DNA of 64,000 bases from Blastococcus sp. KM273128 (lineage in GTDB: Bacteria > Actinomycetota > Actinomycetes > Mycobacteriales > Geodermatophilaceae), in the NCBI RefSeq assembly GCF_021698975.1, contig NZ_SSXA01000001.1, forward strand, positions 1-64,000, given 5' to 3'. The notes below the pieces were generated by a model that was not told where the DNA came from, did not search any database, and was given only the letters and a program-made list of their open reading frames with translations. Shown here piece by piece: positions 1 through 11,069 of this stretch; the stretch's first letter is position 1; every line of letters starts with the position of its first letter. The translations under genes were made by a program, and so were the position numbers.

Positions 1-203
1 AGCCGCACCTGGTCCGGGCCGGCGCCGAGCGGTACCGCCGGACCCTGCTGCTGGACCACGCGGCGGTGACCACGCTCGTGGGGATGGGGCCGCACGCCCG
101 GCACCTGACCCCGGCCGAGCTGGCGTCCTCCGTGGCCCGCTTACCGGCCGCCGTCCCGGTCACCATCTCGGTGGAAGTGGCCACCTACCTGCGCGGACGC
201 TGA
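1..203 (+). CDS. C-terminal end of a putative 23S rRNA (guanine) methyltransferase, RlmA-like (partial)
   Basis: The open frame enters from the left edge and stops with TGA at 201-203, giving 66 residues. The piece contains LVGMGPHARHL followed by a run ending in VTISVEVATYLRGR. The MGPxARH segment is what I know from the C-terminal part of RlmA/TlrB-type methyltransferases, which methylate a guanine in helix 35 of 23S rRNA. The N-terminal zinc finger and the SAM-binding motifs lie outside the window, so the family call rests on the tail only. ctaD follows on the same strand after 63 bases with its own promoter. Confidence 0.55.
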   Translation, partial: PHLVRAGAERYRRTLLLDHAAVTTLVGMGPHARHLTPAELASSVARLPAAVPVTISVEVATYLRGR

Positions 204-253
204 TCGCCCGGCGCGCCTGGCCTGCCGGACCTGAGCGGCCGGGTCGCACGGTC

Positions 254-259
254 TAAGCT
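254..259 (+). promoter_or_regulatory. -10 box of ctaD, leaderless configuration
   Basis: TAAGCT ends exactly 7 nt before the GTG at 267. With this spacing transcription would begin at or next to the start codon, so the ctaD mRNA would be leaderless; there is no Shine-Dalgarno sequence ahead of the start. The same hexamer and spacing recur before clpS. Confidence 0.5.
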
Positions 260-266
260 GCGAGCC

Positions 267-2024
267 GTGACGATTGCACCGGCGCCCATCGTGAGCCGGC
301 CCAGCCCGGCTCACGTGGTCGAAAAGGGCTCGCGGCTCAGCAACCTGCTGCGGACCACCGACCACAAGACCATCGGTCTGATGTACCTGACCACGTCGTT
401 CGTCTTCTTCATCGGCGGTGGCCTCATGGCGCTGCTGATGCGAGGCGAGCTGGCGCGGCCGGGGCTGCAGTTCCTGTCGCCGGAGCAGTACAACCAGCTG
501 CTCACGATGCACGGCACGATCATGCTGCTGATGTTCGCGACGCCGCTGTTCTTCGCGTTCTCGAACCTGATCATGCCGCTGCAGATCGGTGCGCCGGACG
601 TCGCCTTCCCGCGGCTGAACGCCTTCTCCTACTGGCTGTACCTCTTCGGCAGCCTGATCGCCGTGGGCGGCTTCCTCACGCCCGGTGGCGCGGCCGACTT
701 CGGCTGGTACGCCTACGCGCCGCTGTCGAACGTCGTCAACTCGCCCGGCGCCGGCGCGAACATGTGGTTCGCCGGCCTGGCGGTCAGCGGTCTGGGCACG
801 ATCCTCGGCGCAGTCAACTTCATCACCACGATCGTCTGCCTCCGCGCGCCGGGCATGACGCTGTTCCGGATGCCGATCTTCGTCTGGAACACGCTGGTCA
901 CCAGCGTGCTGGTCCTCTTCGCGTTCCCGATCCTGACCGCCGCGATCGCGGCGATGCTGGCCGACCGCAACCTGGGCTCCCTCGTCTACTCGGACGAGAA
1001 CGGCGGCCCGATGCTGTGGCAGCACCTGTTCTGGTTCTTCGGGCACCCCGAGGTCTACATCATCGCGCTGCCCTTCTTCGGCATCGTCACCGAAGTCATC
1101 CCGGTCTTCGCGCGCAAGCCGCTCTTCGGCTACAAGGGCATGGTCTTCGCGACCATCGCGATCGGCGCGCTCTCCCTCGCCGTCTGGGCGCACCACATGT
1201 ACGCCACCGGCGCGGTGCTGCTGCCGTTCTTCGCCTTCCTGACCTACCTCATCGCGGTGCCGACCGGGATCAAGTTCTTCAACTGGATCGGCACCATGTG
1301 GCGGGGTCAGATGACCTTCGAGACGCCGATGCTGTTCTCGATCGGCTTCATGATCACCTTCCTCCTCGGTGGTCTGACCGGCGTCCTCCTGGCCAGCCCG
1401 CCGCTGGACTGGCACGTGAACGACAGCTACTTCGTCGTCGCCCACTTCCACTACGTCGTCTTCGGCACCGTGGTGTTCGCCGCCTACGCCGGCATCTACT
1501 TCTGGTTCCCCAAGATGTGCGGCCGGATGATGGACGAGCGGCTGGGGAAGCTGCAGTTCTGGCTGACGTTCATCGGCTTCCACGCCACGTTCCTGGTGCA
1601 GCACTGGCTGGGCAACGAGGGCATGCCGCGCCGGTACGTGGACTACCTGGAGAGCGACACGTTCACCGTGCTGAACACGGTCTCGACGATCGGCTCGTTC
1701 ATCCTCGGTGCCTCGGTGATCCCGTTCCTCTACAACGTGGTCAAGTCGTGGAAGTACGGCGAGCTCGCGCTGCGGGACGACCCGTGGGGCCACGGCAACA
1801 GCCTGGAGTGGGCGACGTCGTCCCCGCCGCCGCGGCACAACTTCGTGGAGATCCCCCGGATCCGCTCGGAGCGCCCGGCGTTCGAGGCCCACTACCCGCA
1901 CCTCATCGAGCGGCTGCAGGCCGAGGCGCACGTCGGCAAGCGGCACGAGCCCTACGGCGGCGTCAGCGAGGTCCTCGAGGGCACCGGTCCGCGCCAGGGC
2001 CCGAAGGACCCCGACCCGACCTGA
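267..2024 (+). CDS. ctaD: Cytochrome c oxidase subunit I (aa3 type)
   Basis: 585 residues, the normal length for actinobacterial CtaD, a 12-helix inner-membrane protein that reduces O2 to water with electrons from the bc1 complex and pumps protons. Heme a ligand His82 is in MHGTIM. His260 and Tyr264 of GHPEVY are the CuB ligand and its cross-linked tyrosine. His309-His310 are the other CuB ligands, and HFHY (393-396) carries the heme a3 and heme a ligands. The tail from about residue 500 is a cytoplasmic actinobacterial extension. Start GTG 267 is chosen from the -10 box 7 nt upstream. It is monocistronic, with a hairpin terminator just downstream; the other oxidase subunits are not in the window. 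Confidence 0.97.
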   Translation: MTIAPAPIVSRPSPAHVVEKGSRLSNLLRTTDHKTIGLMYLTTSFVFFIGGGLMALLMRGELARPGLQFLSPEQYNQLLTMHGTIMLLMFATPLFFAFSNLIMPLQIGAPDVAFPRLNAFSYWLYLFGSLIAVGGFLTPGGAADFGWYAYAPLSNVVNSPGAGANMWFAGLAVSGLGTILGAVNFITTIVCLRAPGMTLFRMPIFVWNTLVTSVLVLFAFPILTAAIAAMLADRNLGSLVYSDENGGPMLWQHLFWFFGHPEVYIIALPFFGIVTEVIPVFARKPLFGYKGMVFATIAIGALSLAVWAHHMYATGAVLLPFFAFLTYLIAVPTGIKFFNWIGTMWRGQMTFETPMLFSIGFMITFLLGGLTGVLLASPPLDWHVNDSYFVVAHFHYVVFGTVVFAAYAGIYFWFPKMCGRMMDERLGKLQFWLTFIGFHATFLVQHWLGNEGMPRRYVDYLESDTFTVLNTVSTIGSFILGASVIPFLYNVVKSWKYGELALRDDPWGHGNSLEWATSSPPPRHNFVEIPRIRSERPAFEAHYPHLIERLQAEAHVGKRHEPYGGVSEVLEGTGPRQGPKDPDPT

Positions 2025-2064
2025 TCGGGGGTCACCCCGAGGGTGGCCGTCCCAGCACGACACC

Positions 2065-2098
2065 GACGCCCCGTCGGCCTCCGGGCCGGCGGGGCGTC
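2065..2098 (+). terminator. Hairpin terminator after ctaD
   Basis: A 15-bp stem (2065-2079 with 2084-2098) beginning GACGCCCCG and ending CGGGGCGTC, with one T-G wobble and a 4-nt loop. It lies 40 bases past the ctaD stop and ahead of serB. There is no T-run, as is common for actinobacterial terminators. Confidence 0.7.
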
Positions 2099-2150
2099 GT
2101 CGTCCCGGGTGGGGGCTGGGCGCGCCGCGGCCGTGCGGCACGATGACGGC

Positions 2151-3416
2151 GTGCCGCACGAGCCGCCCCCCGACCTGCTGCCGGCCCCCGACGCGACCGC
2201 GCCGCGGGCCCTGCTCACCGTCACCGGGGCGGACCGCCCGGGGGTGACCGCCCACCTGTTCGCGGCGCTGGCCGCCCGCGGGGACGGGCGCCCGGCGGTC
2301 GAGGTCCTCGACGTCGAGCAGGTCGTGGTGCACGGGCACCTGGTGCTGGGCGTGGTGGTCGGCGCGCGGGGGACCGCTGGCCCCGCGGCGACGGGGGAGC
2401 GGGAGCTGCTGGCCCAGCTGCGTGCCGTGGCCGACGACGTCGAGCGGGCCGTCGGCGTCCGGGTGGCGGTCGAGTCAGCCAGCGGCCCCGACGCGCCGCT
2501 CCCGGGCGGGCGCCCGCACCACGTCATCGTCCTGGGCCGGCCGGTGCCCCCGGAGGCGGTGGCCGGCGCCGCGCGGGCCGTCACCGGGGTCGGCGGCAAC
2601 ATCGACGCCATCCGGCGGCTCTCCGACTTCCCGGTCACCAGCTTCGAGCTCACCGTCTCCGGGGCCGAGGCCACCGCCCTGCGCACCGCGCTGGCCTCCG
2701 TGGCGGCCGAGACCGGCGCCGACATCGCCGTCGAGCAGGTGGGGATCGCCCGGCGCAGCAAGCGGCTGATCGTCCTGGACGTCGACTCCACCCTCGTGCG
2801 CGGGGAGGTCATCGACGAGCTGGCCGCGCGGGCCGGGCGGGCGGCGGAGGTCGCCCGCATCACCGCGGCGGCGATGAACGGGGAGCTGGACTTCGCCGAG
2901 TCGCTGCGGGCGCGGGTCGCCGTGCTCGCCGGGCTGCCCGAGACGGTGCTCGACGAAGTCCGCGAGCACCTGGTGCTCACCCCGGGCGCGCGCACCCTCA
3001 TCCGCACCCTGCAGCGCCTCGGCTTCCGGTGCGGCATCGTCAGCGGCGGCTTCACCCAGATCACCGGCCCGCTCGCCGACAGCCTCGGGCTGGACTTCGC
3101 CGCGGCGAACACCCTCGAGGTGGAGGACGGGCGGCTCACCGGCGGGCTGGTCGGGGAGATCGTCGACCGCCCCGGCAAGGCGCGCGCGCTCGTCCGCTTC
3201 GCCGAGCAGTACGGCATCCCGCTGGACCAGACGGTGGCCGTCGGCGACGGGGCCAACGACCTCGACATGCTGAGCACCGCGGGGCTGGGCATCGCGTTCA
3301 ACGCCAAGCCGTTCGTGCGCGAGCAGGCGCACACGGCGCTGAACCAGCCCTACCTCGACGCGGTGCTGCAGGTGCTCGGCTTCACCCGCGACGAGGTCCT
3401 CGACGCCGCACCCTGA
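2151..3416 (+). CDS. serB: Phosphoserine phosphatase with N-terminal ACT-type regulatory region
   Basis: 421 residues. It hydrolyses O-phosphoserine to serine, the last step of serine synthesis. The C-terminal half is a HAD phosphatase: LDVDSTLVRGE places the nucleophile at Asp210 and the acid at Asp212, SGGF is motif II, and GDGANDLDM near residue 365 is motif IV. The first 190 residues hold two ACT-like units (VTGADRPGV and VTGVGGNIDAI), the architecture of mycobacterial SerB2, where ACT domains sense serine. I start at GTG 2151; an open frame extends to 2043 but would read through the ctaD terminator. It converges on pncA, with only 3 bases between the stops. Confidence 0.93.
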   Translation: MPHEPPPDLLPAPDATAPRALLTVTGADRPGVTAHLFAALAARGDGRPAVEVLDVEQVVVHGHLVLGVVVGARGTAGPAATGERELLAQLRAVADDVERAVGVRVAVESASGPDAPLPGGRPHHVIVLGRPVPPEAVAGAARAVTGVGGNIDAIRRLSDFPVTSFELTVSGAEATALRTALASVAAETGADIAVEQVGIARRSKRLIVLDVDSTLVRGEVIDELAARAGRAAEVARITAAAMNGELDFAESLRARVAVLAGLPETVLDEVREHLVLTPGARTLIRTLQRLGFRCGIVSGGFTQITGPLADSLGLDFAAANTLEVEDGRLTGGLVGEIVDRPGKARALVRFAEQYGIPLDQTVAVGDGANDLDMLSTAGLGIAFNAKPFVREQAHTALNQPYLDAVLQVLGFTRDEVLDAAP

Positions 3417-3419
3417 CGA

Positions 3420-3989
3420 TCAGCCGGCCTGGTGGTCGGCGCCCTCGAGCTGCACCCCCGCCGTCCGCAGCTGGTCCAGGGCGGCCGCCACCGTGCCCTC
3501 GGAGACGCCCGCGGTCATGGGCAGCAGCACCCGCGTGCTGAATCCCGCCGCGACGGCGTCCAGGGCGGTGGCCCGCACGCAGTGGTCGGTCGCGATGCCG
3601 ACCACGTCGACGGCGTCCACCCCGCGGCCGCGCAGCCAGTCGGCCAGCCCGACGCCGTCGGCGGCCCCTTCGAACCCGGAGTAGGCGGCGGCGTACTCGC
3701 CCTTGTCGAACACCGCCTCGAGCGGGCCGCGGTCCAGCGCCGGGTGCAGCTCCACCCCGCCGGTGCCGACGACGCAGTGCGCCGGCCAGGTCTCGAGGAA
3801 GTCCGGAGTCTCGGCGAAGTGCGACCCGGGGTCGACGTGGTGGTCGCGGGTGGCGACGACGTGGTCGTAGCCCGCCGTCCGGACGTGCTCGGTGATCGCG
3901 GCCGCCACCGCGGCGCCACCGGCGACGGCCAGGCTGCCGCCCTCGCAGAAGTCGTTCTGCACGTCCACGACGATCAGCGCGCGCGTCAT
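3420..3989 (-). CDS. pncA: Nicotinamidase (pyrazinamidase)
   Basis: 189 residues, the usual PncA size. It converts nicotinamide to nicotinate plus ammonia in NAD salvage. The cysteine-hydrolase triad is visible: Asp9 in VVDVQNDF, Lys96 in FDKGEY and Cys137 in ATDHCVRAT. The metal site is Asp49, His51 and His57 in the DHHVDPGSHF segment. Start ATG 3989 is fixed by the MTRALIVVDVQ beginning typical of the family. It sits 41 bases downstream of pncB on the same strand, so the two probably form an operon supplying and using nicotinate. Confidence 0.93.
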   Translation of the reverse strand: MTRALIVVDVQNDFCEGGSLAVAGGAAVAAAITEHVRTAGYDHVVATRDHHVDPGSHFAETPDFLETWPAHCVVGTGGVELHPALDRGPLEAVFDKGEYAAAYSGFEGAADGVGLADWLRGRGVDAVDVVGIATDHCVRATALDAVAAGFSTRVLLPMTAGVSEGTVAAALDQLRTAGVQLEGADHQAG

Positions 3990-4030
3990 CCCTGCAGTGT
4001 GCCCCGAGAGCCCGCCGGCGGGGCCGTCGC

Positions 4031-5314
4031 TCACGCGGTCAGCGTCTCGAGCACCGGCTCGCCGCGGGAGAGCGCCCACGCCTCGGCGGGCAGCGCCTCC
4101 CGGACCCGTGCGTGGTGCTCGCGGGCCCGCCGCAGCGCCTCGGGCGGGGGGACGTCCTCGCACAGGGCACCGTCGCGCACCAGCGGGACGACCAGGTCGC
4201 GGTCGCCCGGGCGCGGCTCGACCGGCGCGCTGCTCACCACCTCGGCGGTCGCGGTGCCGTCGTCACCGTGGCGCCGGACGGCGTGCTTGCGCCCGCCCAC
4301 CGAGTTCTTGCCCTCCGAGCGCTTGGCCACGGGGACGCCGTCCCGCTCCACCAGCTTGTAGACCATCCCGGCCGTGGGCGCGCCCGAGCCGGTGACCAGC
4401 GAGGTGCCCACCCCGTAGCCGTCGACCGGTGCTGCCATGAGACCGGCGATGGCGTACTCGTCGAGGTCGCTGGTGACGATGACGCGGGTGCCCGTGGCGC
4501 CCAGCTCGTCGAGGAGCTCCCGGGCCCGGGTGGCCAGGGTCGGCAGGTCGCCGGAGTCCAGCCGGATGGCGCCCAGCTCCGGGCCGGCCACCTCGATCGC
4601 CGTCCGGATGCCCTGCTCGACGTCGTAGGTGTCGACGAGCAGCGTGGTGCCGGTGCCGAGGGTCTCCACCTGCGCGCGGAAGGCCGCGCGCTCGTCGTCG
4701 TGCAGCAGCGTGAAGGCGTGCGCGCTGGTGCCGGTGGTGGGGACGCCGTAGCGCCGGCCGGCCTCCAGGTTGGAGCTCGCCGCGAAGCCCACGAGGTGCG
4801 CGGCGCGCGCGGCGGCCACGGCGGCCCGCTCGTGGGTGCGCCGCGACCCCATCTCGATGCAGGGCCGCTCGCAGGCGGCGGCCACCATCCGCGCCGCCGC
4901 CGAGGCGATCGCCGAGTCGTGGTTCAGCACCGACAGGGCGAGGGTCTCCAGCAGCACGCCCTCGCCGAAGGGGGCGCGCACGGTCAGCACCGGCGAGCCC
5001 GGGAAGAACAGCTCGCCCTCGGCGTAGCCGTCGACGTCGCCGCTGAACCGGAAGTCGGCCAGCCAGTCCAGCAGCCGCCGGTCGGTCAGCCCCTGGTCGC
5101 GCAGGGTGGCCAGCTCCGCGTCGCCGAAGCGGAAGTGCGGCAGCGCCTCGAGCAGCCGGCCGGTGCCCGCCAGCACGCCGTAGCGACGGCCGTGCGGCAG
5201 CCGACGGGCGAACACCTCGAAGACGCAGTCCCGCCCGGCCGTGCCGTCGGCGAGCGCGGCGGCGAGCATGGTCAGCTCGTAGCGATCGGTGAGCAGCGCG
5301 GGAGCCGTCGGCAT
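4031..5314 (-). CDS. pncB: Nicotinate phosphoribosyltransferase
   Basis: 427 residues. It makes nicotinate mononucleotide from nicotinate and PRPP with ATP, the committed Preiss-Handler step. Recognisable parts are the N-terminal ALLTDRYELTML, the GSRRTHERAAVAAARAAHL region around residue 155, TSNLEAG-type loop and IRLDSGDLPTLA. Start ATG 5314 is set by the MPTAPALLTDRYEL beginning; a TACGCT -10-like box lies 8 nt upstream, again suggesting a leaderless message. It is divergent from clpS across a 60-bp shared promoter region and is followed by pncA. Confidence 0.95.
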   Translation of the reverse strand: MPTAPALLTDRYELTMLAAALADGTAGRDCVFEVFARRLPHGRRYGVLAGTGRLLEALPHFRFGDAELATLRDQGLTDRRLLDWLADFRFSGDVDGYAEGELFFPGSPVLTVRAPFGEGVLLETLALSVLNHDSAIASAAARMVAAACERPCIEMGSRRTHERAAVAAARAAHLVGFAASSNLEAGRRYGVPTTGTSAHAFTLLHDDERAAFRAQVETLGTGTTLLVDTYDVEQGIRTAIEVAGPELGAIRLDSGDLPTLATRARELLDELGATGTRVIVTSDLDEYAIAGLMAAPVDGYGVGTSLVTGSGAPTAGMVYKLVERDGVPVAKRSEGKNSVGGRKHAVRRHGDDGTATAEVVSSAPVEPRPGDRDLVVPLVRDGALCEDVPPPEALRRAREHHARVREALPAEAWALSRGEPVLETLTA

Positions 5315-5361
5315 GGCTCCGGAGCGTAGGCGGAGCCTGATCGGCGGGCCGGGCGACGTCC

Positions 5362-5367
5362 TAAGCT
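5362..5367 (+). promoter_or_regulatory. -10 box of clpS, leaderless configuration
   Basis: TAAGCT, identical to the box before ctaD, ends 7 nt before GTG 5375. It lies in the short divergent region shared with pncB. Confidence 0.5.
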
Positions 5368-5374
5368 GGGCGTC

Positions 5375-5671
5375 GTGGCCGGACCGCTCGCCCCGACCCG
5401 GGCCCCCGAGACGACCGTCGAGGAGCACGGCGACCTCGACCGGCCGTGGGTGACCATCGTCTGGAACGACCCGGTCAACCTGATGACCTACGTGACCTTC
5501 GTGCTGCAGGAGCTGTTCGGCTACGACGAGCCGACGGCGACCACGCTGATGCTCCAGGTGCACCACGAGGGGAAGGCGATCGTCAGCTCCGGGCCGCGCG
5601 AGCGGATGGAGCACGACACCAGCCGGCTGCACGCCTACGGGTTGTGGGCCAGCTACCAGAGGGACTCGTGA
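5375..5671 (+). CDS. clpS: ATP-dependent Clp protease adaptor ClpS
   Basis: 98 residues. ClpS binds the N-domain of ClpA/ClpC and delivers N-degron substrates to ClpP. The core is plain: [20 protein letters not shown] contains the conserved N-D-x-x-N/T and the hydrophobic pocket residues, followed by [15 protein letters not shown]. The N-terminal 20 residues are a flexible extension. GTG 5375 is chosen because of the -10 box 7 nt ahead. The stop overlaps the DUF2017 start (GTGA), so the two are translationally coupled. Confidence 0.95.
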   Translation: MAGPLAPTRAPETTVEEHGDLDRPWVTIVWNDPVNLMTYVTFVLQELFGYDEPTATTLMLQVHHEGKAIVSSGPRERMEHDTSRLHAYGLWASYQRDS

Positions 5672-6168
5672 AGCCGTTCCGCGCCGCCCGCGGGGGGCTC
5701 CTGGTCGCGCGGCTGGACCCGGCGGAGGCCCGCATCCTCGGGCTGCTGCTCGACCAGCTGGAGCAGCTGCTGGCCGCCGACCGCGCCGACAGCAGCGGCG
5801 ACCCGGTGATCGAGCGGCTGTTCCCCGCGGGGCACCGCAGCGACCCGGCGCTCGCCGAGGACTACCGCGGGCTCACCGAGCAGGCGCTGCGCGGGGGCAA
5901 GGCCGACGACCTGGCCACGGTCCGCGCCACGCTGCCGGCCGACGGGGGAGAGGTGCGGCTGGACGGGGACCAGGCCGGCGCCTGGCTGCGCACGAGCAAC
6001 GACCTGCGGCTGGCGCTGGGCACGCGGCTGGACATCGGCGAGGACACCGAGCCGTCGGAGGAGATCGTGGACGAGGGCGACCACCAGCTCGCCGTCTACT
6101 ACTGGCTCACCGCGCTGCAGGGGTCGCTCGTGGACGCGCTCGTCGCGGGTCGCGCCGGCCGAAGGTGA
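5668..6168 (+). CDS. DUF2017 family protein, ClpS partner gene
   Basis: 166 residues, beginning at GTG 5668 inside the clpS stop. It starts [10 protein letters not shown] and is predicted mostly helical ([28 protein letters not shown]), ending with a helix around [20 protein letters not shown]2017 proteins are, as far as I know, always found behind clpS in Actinobacteria; no biochemical role is established. A part in substrate delivery or ClpS control is an inference from the coupling. Its end overlaps the convergent membrane protein gene by 62 bases. Confidence 0.85.
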   Translation: MKPFRAARGGLLVARLDPAEARILGLLLDQLEQLLAADRADSSGDPVIERLFPAGHRSDPALAEDYRGLTEQALRGGKADDLATVRATLPADGGEVRLDGDQAGAWLRTSNDLRLALGTRLDIGEDTEPSEEIVDEGDHQLAVYYWLTALQGSLVDALVAGRAGRR

Positions 6169-6460
6169 GCAGCACCAGGGCCGCGAGCAGCAGGGCCAGG
6201 ACGAAGAGCACGTAGACCATCCCGTGCAGCTCGACGTCGGCCAGCACCGCGCCGACGGTGGAGACCAGCACCAGCCCCGAGGTGGCGAGCAGCAGGAGCA
6301 GCAGCACCGCGCGGACGAGCACGATGACCACGACGGGGCCGCGGTCGCCGGGGTGGACCGCGCTGTAGCCGCGGTGCCGGAACAGCCCCCTCGCGCCCAT
6401 CACCAGCGCCGGCAGGGCCAGCAGCACGACGCCGGCGGTCAGGAGCAACGGGACCCACAC
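6107..6460 (-). CDS. Small three-helix membrane protein of unknown function
   Basis: 117 residues with three hydrophobic segments: WVPLLLTAGVVLLALPALV at 2-20, VVVIVLVRAVLLLLLLATSG near 43-62 and [18 protein letters not shown] near 81-98. A short basic tail follows ([11 protein letters not shown]). Start GTG 6460 is the first start that leaves the first helix at the N-terminus; upstream in-frame sequence is not protein-like. It overlaps the 3' end of the DUF2017 gene antisense and is divergent from mec. I recognise no family. Confidence 0.65.
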   Translation of the reverse strand: MWVPLLLTAGVVLLALPALVMGARGLFRHRGYSAVHPGDRGPVVVIVLVRAVLLLLLLATSGLVLVSTVGAVLADVELHGMVYVLFVLALLLAALVLLTFGRRDPRRARPRATPAAR

Positions 6461-6564
6461 GACGCCGACCGTATCGGTCCCGGCTCGTCTCCCCGCGGCC
6501 ACCTGCCGGTCACCCGCCCGTGGGGATCCCGGGGGCGACCCGCGTGCGGTTCCGCGGGGCCGCC

Positions 6565-6570
6565 TAGACT
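6565..6570 (+). promoter_or_regulatory. -10 box of the mec-cysO-cysM cluster
   Basis: TAGACT ends 7 nt before GTG 6578 of mec, so transcription would begin at the start codon. No Shine-Dalgarno sequence is present. Confidence 0.5.
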
Positions 6571-6577
6571 GGCCGGC

Positions 6578-8462
<1,885 letters not shown>

Positions 8463-8504
8463 GGGCAGGACGTGTCACCGGTGCGGGCTAGCCTGATCGG
8501 CGAC

Positions 8505-9329
8505 ATGGGGACGCAGCCAGGAGCCGACGCGCCGATCGGCATCTTCGACTCGGGCGTCGGTGGGCTCACCGTCGCCCGAGCGGTGCTGGACCAGCTGCCG
8601 GGCGAGGCCGTCCGCTACATCGGCGACACCGCGAACGGCCCCTACGGCCCGCTGCCGATCGCCGAGGTCCGCCGGCACTCGCTCGCGGTCATGGACGAGC
8701 TGGTCGCCAGCGGCGTCAAGATGCTCGTCGTCGCGTGCAACTCCGCGAGCGCGGCCTCGCTGCGCGACGCGCGGGAGCGCTACGACGTGCCGGTCGTCGA
8801 GGTGGTGCTGCCCGCGGTCCGCCGGGCGATCGCCGCCACCCGCAACGGCCGGATCGGCGTCATCGGCACCCAGGCGACCGTCACCAGCGGCGCGTACGAC
8901 GACGCGTTCGCCGCGGCCCCGCAGGTCACGGTGACCTCCGCGGCCTGCCCGAGCTTCGTCGACTTCGTCGAGCGCGGCATCACCAGCGGCCGGCAGTTGC
9001 TGGGCCTGGCGCAGTCCTACCTCGACCCGCTCATGGCTGCCGGTGTCGACACCGTCGTCCTGGGTTGCACGCACTACCCGCTGCTGACCGGCGTGCTGTC
9101 GGTGGTGCTCGGCGACGGCGTCACCCTGGTCTCCAGCGCCGAGGAGACCGCCAAGGACGTCTACCGGGTGCTCACCCGCACCGACCTGCTCCGCGACCCC
9201 GACGCCCCGCCGCCGACGCACGCCTTCCTCGCGACCGGCGACCCCGAGCCGTTCGCCCGCCTGGGCCGCCGCTTCCTCGGGCCGGAGGTCGGTGCGGTGC
9301 TCACCGCCGGGCGGGCGGGTGCCGCGTGA
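8505..9329 (+). CDS. murI: Glutamate racemase
   Basis: 274 residues. It interconverts L- and D-glutamate for peptidoglycan. The two catalytic cysteines are Cys78 in VVACNSASA and Cys188 in [22 protein letters not shown] is the family N-terminus. ATG 8505 is preferred over GTG 8472 because the extra N-terminus would be atypical and a TAGCCT box lies between the two. The stop overlaps the next gene's start (GTGA). Confidence 0.95.
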   Translation: MGTQPGADAPIGIFDSGVGGLTVARAVLDQLPGEAVRYIGDTANGPYGPLPIAEVRRHSLAVMDELVASGVKMLVVACNSASAASLRDARERYDVPVVEVVLPAVRRAIAATRNGRIGVIGTQATVTSGAYDDAFAAAPQVTVTSAACPSFVDFVERGITSGRQLLGLAQSYLDPLMAAGVDTVVLGCTHYPLLTGVLSVVLGDGVTLVSSAEETAKDVYRVLTRTDLLRDPDAPPPTHAFLATGDPEPFARLGRRFLGPEVGAVLTAGRAGAA

Positions 9330-10069
9330 AGCTGACCGTCGTGGGGTGCTGCGGCAGCGGCCCGGGCCCCGACTCGCCCGCGTCCTGCTACCTCGTGGAG
9401 CACGACGGCTTCCGGCTGGTGCTGGACCTCGGCAACGGCTCCTTCGGTGCGCTGCAGCGGTACGCGGACCCGGCGTCGGTGGACGCGGTGTTCCTCTCGC
9501 ACCTGCACGCCGACCACTGCCTCGACGTCGCCCCGTTCGTCGTCTGGCACCGCTACTCCGGCCGCTCCCGCGGGCCGCTGGTGCCGCTGTACGCGCCGGT
9601 GGGGGCCGAGCGGCGTCTCGCGGCCGCCTACGACCTGGACGGCGACGGCCTGACCGACGTCTTCGACTTCGTGCCCGTGGGCCCCGGGGCGCTGCGCATC
9701 GGGCCCTTCGACGTCGAGCTCGCCCGCACGGCGCACCCGGTCGAGACCTACGCCGTCCGGCTCACCGCTGGTGGCCGGTCGCTGGTCTACACCGGTGACA
9801 CCGGCCCCTGCGACCGCGTGGCCGAGCTGGCCCGCGGCGCCGACGTGCTCCTCGCCGAGGCCGCCCACCCGGACAACGTCCCCGACCAGCCCCCGGGCCT
9901 GCACCTCACCGGGCGGCAGGCCGCGCAGCACGCCGCCGACGCGGGGGTCGGGCGGCTGCTGCTCACCCACATCCCGTCGTGGGTGGACCACATCGGCCAG
10001 CTGTTCGCGGCGAGCTCGGTGTTCAGCGAGACCGAGCTGGTCAGCCCCGGAGCCGTCTACGAGGTCTGA
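9326..10069 (+). CDS. Metallo-beta-lactamase fold hydrolase (Rv1339-like)
   Basis: 247 residues. The dinuclear metal motif HLHADH is at 59-64, further ligands are the Asp of YTGDTGP and the His of LLTHIPSW. The position after murI matches Rv1339 of M. tuberculosis, a member reported to hydrolyse cyclic AMP; that role here is inference from synteny. RNase Z-like or other phosphodiesterase activity is an alternative. It is translationally coupled to murI by a 4-nt overlap. In mycobacteria rph follows directly; here rph is 5.3 kb away. Confidence 0.85.
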   Translation: MKLTVVGCCGSGPGPDSPASCYLVEHDGFRLVLDLGNGSFGALQRYADPASVDAVFLSHLHADHCLDVAPFVVWHRYSGRSRGPLVPLYAPVGAERRLAAAYDLDGDGLTDVFDFVPVGPGALRIGPFDVELARTAHPVETYAVRLTAGGRSLVYTGDTGPCDRVAELARGADVLLAEAAHPDNVPDQPPGLHLTGRQAAQHAADAGVGRLLLTHIPSWVDHIGQLFAASSVFSETELVSPGAVYEV

Positions 10070-10109
10070 GCCGGTTGCCGGATCGCCGCGATCGCGGAAC
10101 GGTGACCCC

Positions 10110-11045
10110 ATGGAAGAGCGGGACGGCGTGCCGCTGAGCAGCCTCGATTCGCCGCTCGGTGACGGGCTGGGGGTTCCCAAGCGGGCGCTCGTCGACCACC
10201 TCGACGCCGTCGCCGACCGGATGGTCCCGCTGCTGGCCGGCCGGCCGCTCTCGGTGGTGCGGGTGCGGCCGGGCCAGGCGCCGTTCATGCAGCGCAACGT
10301 GAGCAAGGGCGCGCCCTCCTGGGTGCGCACCGTGCCGGTGTGGGCCGAGTCGGCGCACCGCGAGGTGCACCAGGTGCTCTGCGACGACCGGCGCACCCTG
10401 CTGTGGCTGGCCAACCAGCGCGCGGTCGAGTTCCACGTCCCGTTCCTCCCGGCCGGCACGCACGAGCCCACCGGGCTGGTCCTCGACCTCGACCCGCCCG
10501 ACGGGGCCGACTTCTCCGACGTCGTCGCCGTCGCGCGGCTCGCCCGCCGGGCGCTGGCCGACGCCGGGCTCGCCGCCGCGGTGAAGACCAGCGGCTCCTC
10601 CGGGCTGCACGTCGTCGTCCCCGTCCGCGGCGCACCGGTGGAGGACGTCGCGGCGGCGACGCGGGCGCTGGCGCAGCGGACGGCGCAGCTGGACCCCGCC
10701 GTCGCGACGACGGCGTTCCTCAAGGAGGAGCGCGGGGGCCGGGTGTTCGTGGACTCCACCCGGTCGGGCACCGGCACCGTCGTCGCCGCCTACAGCCCGC
10801 GGGTGCGGCCGGGGCTGCCCGTGTCGGCGCCCGTGGACTGGGCCGACCTCGACGCGGTCCGGCCGGGCGACGCCACCGTCACCACGGCCGCGCCGCTGCC
10901 CGACTGGGCCGCCCTGCTGCCGGAGCCGCAGGAGCTGCCGGCCGACCTGGTCGCCGAGGGCCACACGATCCCGGTGGCCCGCGTGCAGGCCATGCACGAG
11001 GGCAAGCGGCGCAAGCGCGCCCGCGAGGCCGCCGCCGAGGGCTGA
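10110..11045 (+). CDS. Stand-alone LigD-type DNA polymerase/primase domain protein
   Basis: 311 residues covering one archaeo-eukaryotic primase domain with no ligase or phosphoesterase attached. Metal ligands are Asp126 and Asp128 in LVLDLDPPD and probably Asp215 in VFVDSTRSG; SGSSGLHVVVP (161-171) is the nucleotide-binding motif. In mycobacteria similar solo enzymes (PolD1/PolD2, also called Prim-PolC relatives) fill gaps and add ribonucleotides in NHEJ or base-excision repair. No ku or ligD lies in the window. The C-terminus is basic (HEGKRRKRAREA). Start ATG 10110 is in the right position for the family N-terminus. Confidence 0.88.
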   Translation: MEERDGVPLSSLDSPLGDGLGVPKRALVDHLDAVADRMVPLLAGRPLSVVRVRPGQAPFMQRNVSKGAPSWVRTVPVWAESAHREVHQVLCDDRRTLLWLANQRAVEFHVPFLPAGTHEPTGLVLDLDPPDGADFSDVVAVARLARRALADAGLAAAVKTSGSSGLHVVVPVRGAPVEDVAAATRALAQRTAQLDPAVATTAFLKEERGGRVFVDSTRSGTGTVVAAYSPRVRPGLPVSAPVDWADLDAVRPGDATVTTAAPLPDWAALLPEPQELPADLVAEGHTIPVARVQAMHEGKRRKRAREAAAEG

Positions 11046-11069
11046 GGCCGCGGTGGCCGCGGTGCCGCC

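Noticed and set aside
141-2339. Long minus-strand open frame of 732 codons over ctaD and serB
   Set aside because: The sequence is an Arg/Asp/Val-rich shadow of the real plus-strand genes with no motif; such antisense frames are expected at this GC content.
8463-8504. Search for the rhomboid protease gene expected between cysM and murI
   Set aside because: Only 42 bases separate the genes, so it is absent here.
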